Of a stretch of 64,000 nt of DNA, positions 54,850 to 64,000 are shown in pieces. The stretch comes from Hydractinia symbiolongicarpus (Eukaryota > Cnidaria > Hydrozoa > Anthoathecata > Hydractiniidae). The notes beneath the pieces are model-generated. The model was not told where the DNA came from, ran no database searches, and was given only the letters and a program-made list of their open reading frames with translations. Position numbers and translations under genes: made by a program. Every line of letters starts with the position of its first letter. Positions within the stretch are counted from its first letter, which is position 1. The stretch covers positions 21,576,001 through 21,640,000 of the forward strand of contig NC_079884.1 of assembly GCF_029227915.1 (NCBI RefSeq), in the 5' to 3' direction.

Positions 54850-57800
54850 GTCTGTCTTCTAAAATGGTTGCTGAGAAGTGTGCTGTACTATGTTTCGTGG
54901 ATGAACGTACTCACTATTTGATGCAGTTATAAAAAGTACCAATATACCTGTTTAGAATTTTCATAAAACATTGTCAAATTATCCAGCGTATCATACCATC
55001 TACGACAACTTTCATTACTTCAAAACCTTCATCGACCCGGACTTCCGTTACCATGCTTTGGTAACCAAGGTTATGTTGGTGTACGGGCTGGAAGTTGCAG
55101 ATGACCTCGTGTTGCCGTTTAATTTGACGAGATACGCCGCTAAAGTGCTGCAGGATGTGGATGATTTTTATATCAGTTTTCAACAGATGCTGGAGCCGCA
55201 AAATATCTCGTTTGGTATGTGCCTACTATTACTTTAATATTTTGTTCGTGTGGGCGTCCTTTCAATTTTTATTTTTGCCAGAAAATTGAAACAAAACAAA
55301 ACAATAAACACAATTTAAAATTGTTTTGAAACAGTGCAGCAGAACTGCATGTTCACATAACACTCTCGTTTAAAAAACAGGTTCTTTAGTATTCTTTATT
55401 TCTTAACAGGAAAACAGGCCACCCCAGGGTGACCGCTCCTCCTTAAATTCCTTAGATAACCGTAGAAAAAGAAAATCTCCTTCAAAGTACTTAATATACT
55501 TGTAATTTTAGCTATTCTCCTTATTTTCTCCTTATTTCTTAATTTTTCTGATCGTAACTTTTTTAGAAATGTGTTCATGGATTGTTCATCACCAGTGAAA
55601 TAAGACATATTTCTCTGTTACCTAAAATCCTATATTTTCTATCTTTCAGGGCATAATTTATATGTATATTTGTATAATATGTATAATTTTCTTATCATAG
55701 AACATAGTATGTAACATTAAAGATAGTTTAATTAATTTTCTCCTTAATTATCCTTATTTCTTATTTTTTATTCTCGTTCGCAGCAAAATATCCTTAAAAA
55801 AATGTCAATTTGTCTCCTTAATTCTCCTTAATATCCTTACTTTTGCTCTCATTTTATTAGTGGTCACCCTGCACCCGACCGAACCCAACAGTACAACCCA
55901 ACAGTACAACCTAACAGTGTATATCAAATTTCTATTTCCCTCCCAACTGTTATGAGCCAATTTCAACAATGTCCCACTCTACCTATTTGACCCTTCTACA
56001 ATTGCTTGAGGGAGAGTAGTCTATCCAAATGAATAAAGAAAAATCCGTTATATGATATGCATCATATATTTTTAAAATATATAAAAGGGGCAAAAAGGCT
56101 AGATAGATCAAGACAATTCTAGTTTAAAAGGCTGTCTAAGAAATTAGGAAAAAAACCCGTTAAATTATCTACCCTACTCCATGCATTTTTTACTAATAAC
56201 CCTATAATTTTTTTTTTAAAAATAATGACAAATGTTTGTGAACAAAAATTTTCAACTGCGAGAGTTGTGCTCAACGGTCCATGGTTTTTTGTTTGTTTTT
56301 TTTATTTAATTGTTTTTGTATTTTTTTACTTCCCACTAGCTGCTATGAAAACTGCTACATACCAGTTATTACAAGCCACTGAAACGTTTCATAAACAACT
56401 TAAAAGTGTCAATAAAAATGAGTATGTTATTTCTTTTATTCTAATTATATCCGACCTTATTGACACATTTTTATCTCTGCAAAACCACTTTCAATAGATG
56501 GGGGAGGGCGTAGTGCATTTTTCTTCGCAAAAACAGATTCCAAAGGGGTGCTTTCTGTGCAGATTGGATAGATGTAGACGTTGTATGCAATATATGTTTC
56601 TCACGGCGAGTCTTAACTCGGGTAACTTGAAACGTTGTACCTAAGAATTGTATTACCTATTAAGTATTTCTTGTAATGATTATTCCTGAGGAAAATTAGT
56701 CTAAGAATCTTACAATCTTTAATATTTTAAAAGTTGTTATTCGACACAGAATCACTATAAAATACTCTCACTCGTTCTTCATTTTTTATTCACAAAAATC
56801 TTTTATTCTAATATGATGTACAAATAAAAGGGGTTGGAGAATTGTTGTGATGTCGACGCCTATTGTAAGCGTGTTTTTATCGAATTCATTTATTATGTTT
56901 AGTTGTCATATGGTAAGAAGAATGAATGATCAAATGATGTATTTTGAAAGGTCTTTTGTTGTTCCAGAGGGAGTGCTGGGCAACCGTGAAATAAAGTAGG
57001 TCGAGAAGTAATTATTGTTGACACAAGAAGCAATATTGGGGGGCTGAAGTATTCGTGTTAAAATAGCCCCACGCAAAGCTGCATAAAATATCTTGCATTT
57101 TTTGTGCAATGTTTACATGGAAGACTTCTCTTTTTTCCCTTGCATTTCTCAAATAAAGGTGTAATCATACGGAATGGAATGAAACACGGGGTTCTAATTC
57201 CAACTTAATTTTTAAAACGTTTAGGTTGTGTTTTTAGTCTGTTTTGTCCTGTGACATCTTCCGTCCTGCTCTGGTAAGAGGGTTCAGTAAAATAAGATTC
57301 TGTTGTTATCAGAACGTTTTGTGTTTCTGCGTAAGAACACGAGTTCTTGTTTTATACACCTAATTGACCCAGCTAAAAAGATTGTTGATAATTTTGGATG
57401 AAAAGTAATTTATCTACTTTTTAAATGTTTGTGAGAAAATTTAACAAAACAACCATCACTTGATATTTTTAGACATATATTATACGCACCGGCGAGGAGA
57501 AGTTTATATCAAAAAAATCTTTTTCCTGGCGTTAACCAGTTGTTGTTCGAAATCGATGTCGACGGGGTCGACAGGTGGAATGGCGTGAGAGAACAAATCT
57601 CCCTCATCATTTCTATGATAAATAGCGCAAAAAAGACTATATCCAACTTCAACGAACTGTAAAGAAGTTACGATGTTTTTGTCCATTCATGCATATCAAT
57701 CTTCTTTCCAAGCAGTTGCTAATTGTTTCGGTTACCAGACAATATTGCACGGTGGTTATAGGGAAGGAAAATAACACCGGTCTTTGGTTGACTCAGGAAC

Positions 57801-60800
57801 ATAAGAATACGCTTGTTGTACTCACAAAATATACATATGGTAGAATCTAATATGCACTTTCATTAATTTTGCCGTGTACTTCCGACTAGGTTGTATCTAA
57901 ATTTGGCTTAATTTGCTAATAAACAATACAGTCAATATAGTTTCTGACACAGCAATGATGTCAATCGTCCATCTTCTTTTTTATAACCTCGATAAAAAAA
58001 TTTTAATTGATAAGATATATTTTTTTTCAACAAGATCGAGTTGAATAGATAGAACTGGTAAGCGCCTTGCGTAAATAAACTGTGATTTTGCGGTGGTTAC
58101 AAAAGGTAATCTAATATGTGAGAAGATTTCGCCAGCTGCAGCTTGTAGTTTTGGGGGTAGCTGTCACAAGTCATGATAAACTCTTCCACTTATCTTCGAG
58201 CAGTCCTCTTTTTCCGCACGTAAAAAAAAAATGCTTATTTTGCCTCGATCCATTTTGGTGTAAGTCAGTGTAATATACAGTGTGGTAGTCAACGCAATAA
58301 TTGAATGTCTTTAGTTGATTAAATTAACTTATTTTACGAGGTCAGAAAAGGGCATTTATTGAAGTTTAATTTTCAAGAATCAGTCTTGTCACGATATATT
58401 GCGAAGATTTGTTTTTCCCAAATAAACCATTTTAAAGTTTTTTACGAAGAAATTGCCATGTTAGTACATCTATTTATTGTTCTCACTATCATTGGCACAC
58501 TGCAAATATATATTGTGAAACAAGAAACTATTTTATCTTCAATTTCCCTTGCCTTCTTCAATACTTAAAAGATTGTAGTAATTAAATTAAGTAATTAAAT
58601 TTTTAAGTTCATGGATCGTCAGGGAAAAGCAAAATATCAATATATAAAACACGTTTGTTCTATACCTGGACTATCAATCTAAAACTAAGAATAAGAGCCG
58701 ACATTTTGCAAAAGTAAAAATACATATTTGTAAGGTTAATGGCCTTGGATAGCTCACTACCGATTTTACCACCTTTTCGCAAAAATAGGTTTCGTAAAAG
58801 TAGGTAAAAGTTAATTGATCGCAAAATAAATTCCTTAATTTGTTCAAAAAGATACTCCGAATCGCAAAAAAATAGTATAATGTTTCAGGAAGAAGTAAAA
58901 GAGTGATTGGGAAGTTATAAAAGTTTTAGCACATCTGTTCCTCTGATGGGCATTTTCCGTTGCCACAGGCTTGTCTACCTAATTCGTTATTGACGTTTCA
59001 TAGTTTGACCTAATTTTCTTATCTTCATACCTTATAACATATACCTCTCTGTTTATATGATCTTTTTTTTTTTTTTTTTAAAGTAGAATTTTTTGGATTC
59101 TTTAAAATATTACGCTACGTCTGTGTGTAAGCCTAACCAAGCGTATAACCGGGGGTCTTTTTCTATTTCTTTGGGAGCATATCAGTAGTTAAATTTAATA
59201 TTTCTACCTCCTTCCGATCATTCATCACTACTGAAGTACCGAGGGATCTTTTCTTTATTTATGTGAGGTTCACATGAATTCCCCGTTTTTCTAGGATAAA
59301 ACAGAAAATAAGGTAAACATATAAGAAAGATAAAGATACATATAAGAATATATTAGAAAAGGAATGGGAAAGACGTTGCTTTTCCACGCACGCAAATTGG
59401 AGATTTTCCGAAATAAAGCTGCAAAACAGAGACTTATGGTAAAATTGACCAAATTAGATGCCAAAAACAGAACAGAAAAATAATTCAAGTACGCATGGAA
59501 TTTCACACAAAAGAAATCTAAAAATTTTGTAAATCGTAATTCCAATGTCTGCCTTTTCTGCCATGGACAGAAACAAGGATACCGATAATCCACCTTCACT
59601 TTAAATTTCAAATTTCCCCTTGTATACATCTGTTTATTGATGATTTGAAAGCATTTTAAAGGCGCAACATTTGAAAAGAAATTCAACTATAACCGACAAC
59701 ACATTAGCCAATGAAACCAAAATGATATAAAGTGCATAATTAATTGGTCGGAGTTCTACCACAAACACACCGGAATGTGCCATTATCTATAGAAATATTT
59801 GCGACCCAGTTATCTGTGTTATATTTTAAAGATAAAACGAATTGGAAATGAAATTTTCCTTTCGAATATTTATGTTCCTCTCACTTCCTCATTTTTCCGA
59901 ATCAACAGCTGCACTGCTCTGTTTGCTTCGATTCTTTTTGCTTATTTTACAAAGTTGTTGTTCCTTTCTAAGGAGGTTTTTGTTTTCCTGTGGGTTATAT
60001 TTATTGTCAACAGAGATCGTAGTTGAATGGGCTATGTAAAAGAAAATGCATGTTTACCTTAATCTTTCACACACTAAAGGTAAGGCATAGACATAATAAC
60101 CTGTTCATAATTTTGTTTTTTTATGTAACCCACACATTCGTTGCCTTTACTTCAGAAGTTTGTTAAGAGACAGTGGGATCGATCTTTATTACTACGCCCC
60201 TTGGGAAAATATCTGCTTGTAAGAGTGAAGGACAGTAAGGTTTATCCTGCGGTTGATTTAGTTGGAAACAGCTAGGATGAGAGAAATAGGAAACAGCGAC
60301 CTTATACAGTTAACTCTCCCTAATTCAAATTCTAACGGGGGAAAATTTTTATTCGAATTATAGAGAGATTCAAATTATAGAAAGTCTCTGTAATTCGAAC
60401 TTTCAGCTTTAGAGAGTGAAAATTCGAATTGCAAATAGAAATTACGTTAATTCCAAAATCAAGAAAACATTATTCAAGTTTCATTCAATCTTTATTTTCA
60501 TAGTTTACAAACAAAAGAAACTCTATTTGAAAAACTGTTAAATACTGTTGAATATTTATAAATTTATAAATAACTTTGAATTAGGGAAAGAAACTTGCTA
60601 AGAGGACTGAAAAACTGTTCAAATAATAAAGTTTCGAATTAGAGAAATTCGAATTGTAGAAAGATTTTTATAATAGTTACTTAAGGAATTTGACAGTGAC
60701 TGAGCACTCGTTCGAATTATAGAAATATTCGAATTATAGAGATTCCAATTGAAGGGGGTCACCTGTTTATGGTTTATAATTAGGTATCAAACTTACATTT

Positions 60801-63175
60801 CGGGTTATAATGAATTGTTGCATCTAATTTTCAATTTATATACCTAATAACGTAATATAAAGCCAATAAGGACTACTTTGTTTTCATTCTATTGTTCCAT
60901 TGTCTTGTTTATCATGATTTATCATGGTCACCCTGTAGTCGGTTAAAACACTTCCACCACACCATGCGGTCTGAGCATTCGCTTTGAGCATACAGTGTGT
61001 GCATACGGTCTAAGTACTTGCCCTGGACAATTGCTCTGCGCATTGGGTGAGCGAAACCATTCGCCAAATGCAAATGTGGTTTCGCTATATTCCGACAGCA
61101 AAAAATTCAATTACTAGTCGGCGCAATATTTTAACATCTCGTTCTTCCGCTTTTCCGGTGGTAAGAAAAATCACTGGTTCTCCTGGCTAAAGGGTGCATG
61201 AAGACTATTTTTTTGTTGGTAATAAAAACTTAGCGATTATTTGACACTTTTAAGAACTACAAAGATCTTATTACATGTACCTTGGGTGATTTTTTTTTGC
61301 TATAACACGGACTATATTAGCCTAGTTAAGTAAGTTTTCTTTGAGCATATTCAACTGAGTTTCCCTCATTCGAAAGCTTAGACGCAAACGAATGTGTCAG
61401 AGCAATCTTCTAAGTTCAAATCACTAATCACAAAATAATTTCTCAGAGAAAACCTGGAATTAAATTCAACGATCAAAAAGCCAGGTAGCCACATCATACC
61501 CTCCTAATTAACAGGGGAAATAATTATGTTTTTTTGGGTTAGTGAAACCATTCTCGCTCAAAGCATAAAAGAAAAAAGAATTCTCGATAATGATCACGTG
61601 TGGGCAAAGAATAATAGAAGTAACCAATCACAAGCGCGGTCAGTGCGGTCGACGCTCGTTATCTTGACCTTCCACGGGACTGGAGAAAAAGGTTGAGATA
61701 ACAAAAGCTCGAGATATTGGATAGTCGAGATAAGGAGCGTCGATCGTGAAAAGGTCGAGATAAGGAAAATTTGTCAATATCATGCACACATTAGAAAAAT
61801 TATTTGAATTTTTAAACCTGATCAGGGATGGACTATTAATCAGAAGAATCAATTATTTCTATTCTTATGCTATATGTATTTAATCATTTGAAAAAAAATT
61901 CAAAATGTTACTTTGCTTTTTAGCAGATATTCTGTCCTTATTTACAAAGCATTAACCTCGATTTTCAATGGCTTTTCAATGGGTTCATCATATACAATTT
62001 CGTCATCATCATTCTCCCCTCTTTGTCGTCTACGTCTATCACAGATTGGATAATTTCTTCATCTATGACCGGGTTATCTGTTTCAATAACCTGAAAGTCA
62101 ATGTCAACATTCCTCTGCTGTTAACTCTTTAGGTAACAAGTAACAAATTGGGATTCTTTCAAATCTTTAAGGATAAAGATAACGGCTAGCCGAGATAACG
62201 AGCGCCGACTGTATTCTGTCCGCAAAAAATTAATTTACGATTTAGCGTAATTTTCTCGGTGGTAAGAAATGGATGTGTCTCCTGGCTGGGATTACGTGCA
62301 ATTATAAGTTGCCAATGTATGTCACCATCTGTCAAGCAATTATTAAACAACTTTAAAATAAAGTTGAAAGCCTCTTCCAATTCCTTTTGGTACTGCTATT
62401 AACGAGGGTCCTACGAAGGGGGTTCTAGTGCAGTTAAAGTTTCCATGAAGACCGTGAAAGCACAGCAATCACTCAACTAGACAACCGCCTAAGATATCAA
62501 TTCTATTCCTATGCTGACCACTAAGCAGAAAGGAAAGATTTACACTTTATTATCTATGCATTGACTCGACCGGGGTTTGAACTCAAGCTCTTTCTAACTG
62601 GAATCGAATGCTTTACCACAAGGCTTACAGTATAACAATAAATGACGTACTTGAATGTTAAAAAATTTATTTATTTACTTATAGCGAAAAAGGTCGTATG
62701 TTTTTCCCTTTGCATTATCTTAGAAAGACTTGTATAATGCTACAAATTTTCTTTATATTTTTGACTATGCTCTGTGTTACAAAGGGTTGTGGAAAAACTA
62801 ACTCTTCCCAGCTAGTGTGGTTACGAAAAAATTCAATATATTGTGTTTAGTGGGAGAAAAATTTTGTTTAACAAACTTTCATTGCCAATCGTGAAACAGC
62901 AACTTTACTACGTGAGGAGGAATACCAATAAAACATTAATAAAACATTAAGGCCAGTTCACACGTTTTAAAAATGAAACAGAAACATTGTACTTCCGTTT
63001 ACACGTGTAGATATAGTTTTGTGGACATAACCAGCTTTATTCTGTCAAATTATTCTTAATTTATAAGTGAAAAGAATTGCGCTGTAGTTCCTGTTTAAAA
63101 TAATTTGTTTTAGAAAGGATAAAATTTATAATCCGAACACTAACCTTAAAAGAAAGTTGTTGTTAGAAATAACAG
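47690..63175 (+). CDS. Glutamate carboxypeptidase II-like M28 peptidase, partial
   Basis: Exons: 47690-48054, 48381-48561, 48912-49005, 50101-50184, 50730-50815, 51296-51415, 51828-51910, 52267-52330, 53065-53132, 53838-53944, 54638-54728, 54956-55214, 56340-56421 and 63114-63175. More must follow beyond the window. Exon 1 has a short cytoplasmic end and one membrane helix ([12 protein letters not shown]), so a type II protein; a second ATG at 47774 may be the true start. Zinc ligands of GCPII are recognisable: His in GNHRDAW and Asp in GGGDPSSGT (exon 6), the EE pair in SWDAEEYG (exon 7), Asp in YINVD (exon 8) and His in AYHTIYDN (exon 12). LGSGSDF is also kept. From the second exon on, all junctions keep phase. 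Exon 1 ends in phase 2 and the next exon starts in phase 0, and the family's segment between them, well over 100 residues, is missing. Relatives remove C-terminal glutamate from peptides or folates at the cell surface. Confidence 0.87.
51669..51807 (-). mobile_element. Short non-autonomous Helitron-like element
   Basis: Read on the minus strand it begins TCTATATTATAATACCCG and ends GGGCTAACGACTAGT. These fit a Helitron TC start and a CTRRT end. There is no target duplication and no coding capacity. Related ends lie at 28686 and in 63411-63690. It stops 20 bases before exon 7 of the peptidase gene. Confidence 0.68.
53462..53707. mobile_element. Possible short TIR element, CAGGGTGG ends
   Basis: Starts CAGGGTGGTTACC and ends GCCACCCTG. 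Flanks do not match, so this rests on the terminal inverted motif alone. It lies in an intron of the peptidase gene, before exon 10. Confidence 0.4.
54818..54856. repeat. (TGTC)n microsatellite
   Basis: About nine TGTC units with one TCTC interruption, in the intron between peptidase exons 11 and 12. Confidence 0.95.
55425..55871. mobile_element. Short TIR element, CAGGGTRACCACT family, copy 2, 5-bp TSD
   Basis: Starts CAGGGTGACCGCTCCTCC, ends AGTGGTCACCCTG, and is flanked by CACCC at 55420-55424 and 55872-55876. It is near-identical to 28938-29398. It lies in the intron after peptidase exon 12. Confidence 0.87.
56422..60306. other. Left part of the last large peptidase intron
   Basis: No exon fitting the peptidase frame and no other gene is seen. 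The open frames at 59291-60039 have no recognisable content. Confidence 0.45.
60307..60765. mobile_element. Possible Tc1/pogo-like non-autonomous element
   Basis: The ends are loosely inverted (CAGTTAACTCTCCCTAATTC against CAGGTGACCCCCTTCAATTG). TA precedes the left end; the right flank is TT. The interior repeats ATTCGAATTATAGA in both orientations, which is common in such elements. Confidence 0.45.
61646..62212. mobile_element. Possible pogo/Tigger-like non-autonomous element
   Basis: The inverted ends share CGCTCGTTATC (GTCGACGCTCGTTATCTTG at left, CAGTCGGCGCTCGTTATCTCG at right). Additional TCGAGATAAGGA motifs lie just inside the left end. It is non-coding, and the flanking TA is unclear. 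Confidence 0.5.
62376..62631 (-). mobile_element. tRNA-derived SINE, family B, minus strand
   Basis: Reverse complement of the 42784 element. The tRNA-like head lies at about 62570-62631, with GAGTTCAAACCCC as the B-box region. It lies in the last large peptidase intron. Confidence 0.78.
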
Positions 63176-64000
63176 GTAAGTATTTTTTTATTTTTTTATT
63201 TTTTCCTTACACTGAATTTTTTTACATGATAATATATGAGAAACATGTGTAACTGGAAATTACGTTTATAATTAACGATATTAAAATTGTCGTTTTGTAG
63301 ACGCATACACAACGGGAAAAATAACTGTTCTAAATAATTTGCTTTTTAGTGAATCTATACCATATATAATAAAATTATATATAATAATATATATTATATA
63401 TAATATATATTAGTTAGTAGACCGTAAAAAAATCCACGGGGTCGCCCGTCTTTTATATATCGCATTTCGTGTTTCCGCCACGGGACTCGCCTATCGCGGA
63501 CAGAGAGACAAAATACAGCTATTATTAAAGAGACTAGTCGTTGGCCCATGAAAAAATCCACGGGGTCGCTCGTCTTTTAAATTAACCTGTTGCAACAAAG
63601 TGGAGAAAAATATATTGCATTTGGTATTGGTGCACATTTTAAAAAATTTTGTGTTTCCGCTACGGGACGCGGACACACAGACAAAATACGGTTATTATTA
63701 AAGAGATATAATGGAGTTCGAATGTCCTTTTGTTAGATCAATTTAGTTTGTTCTGGGGACGAGAATGCATCTCTACGCGTCACTTGTTTTATCAAAGTCC
63801 ATGTGTGCATGCGAAACTTTGAAAAACACTAAAAAAATTAAAAATTCACCCAGCGCAGCAAAGTCAATAAAAATTATTCATTTGTTATTCGGAGTCTAAA
63901 GATTTTGTGCATAGTTAGCACGACCCACTTTTGGCTGATAAACAAAAATACAGGTATTATTATAGAGATTTTTTTAAACTCAAGATGTAAAGTTAGAAAA
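63176..64000. other. Right edge: AT-rich repeat and Helitron-like ends
   Basis: After exon 14 no further secure exon is found. 63373-63411 is a TATA-type AT repeat. 63411-63530 and 63535-63710 are two tandem copies sharing GGCCCATGAAAAAATCCACGG-type and CGTTTCCGC..GGGAC blocks, ending ATTATTAAAGAGA, related to the Helitron-like element at 51669. A third degenerate copy ends near 63971. These are minus-strand oriented. Confidence 0.5.

Noticed and set aside
63301-63410. A segment after TTTTGTAG that could continue peptidase exon 14 in phase
   Set aside because: The phase fits for a while, but the translation (DAYTTGKITVLNN) does not resemble the family, no good donor follows and it runs into an AT repeat.

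Overview
This is AT-rich, intron-rich metazoan nuclear DNA. Five conserved animal genes could be built exon by exon: myotrophin, MORN5, caprin, NELF-B and a glutamate carboxypeptidase II-like peptidase. The mobile-element content (a CXC-domain DNA transposon, many short elements with terminal inverted repeats, tRNA-derived SINEs, Helitron ends) and the clustered GCTAGCTA palindromes suggest a cnidarian, possibly a hydrozoan. That species-level idea is inference only; no rRNA or mitochondrial marker is present.

Layout. 1141-5188 is a DNA transposon with inverted repeats of about 500 bp and a frameshifted transposase gene carrying a Tesmin/TSO1-type CXC motif. 5189-9317 shows no gene. 9318-11077 is a complete two-exon gene (TATA box, signal-peptide exon, coding exon, AATAAA) for a 108-residue cysteine-free secreted precursor: an acidic pro-part followed by a strongly basic part. 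I do not recognise it, and it is the best candidate for something undescribed here. 12320-14783 (minus) is a four-exon myotrophin gene. 17063-20071 (plus) is a six-exon MORN5 gene. 23058-35052 (plus) is an eight-exon caprin gene whose 6.4-kb first intron is packed with transposons. 35053-40277 is intergenic, with a PIF/Harbinger remnant and the 3' end of a LINE. 40278-46389 (plus) is a six-exon NELF-B gene. 47690 to beyond the right edge (plus) is a glutamate carboxypeptidase II-like (M28) gene. Its catalytic exons are intact, but the exons for the first part of the luminal domain cannot be found, and its 3' end lies outside the window.

How the genes relate. They are independent housekeeping or tissue genes, not a pathway or operon: actin-capping control (myotrophin), ciliary/MORN protein, stress-granule RNA binding (caprin), RNA polymerase II pausing (NELF-B), peptide hydrolysis at the cell surface, and a secreted peptide. 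Every exon junction in the models below keeps phase and has GT/AG ends, except the unresolved join after the first peptidase exon. The other main content is mobile DNA. At least four short elements start with CAG and have perfect 5-bp target duplications (ACTAT, CTTGA, TCAAA, CACCC). There are also two SINE families, Helitron termini and pogo-like elements.
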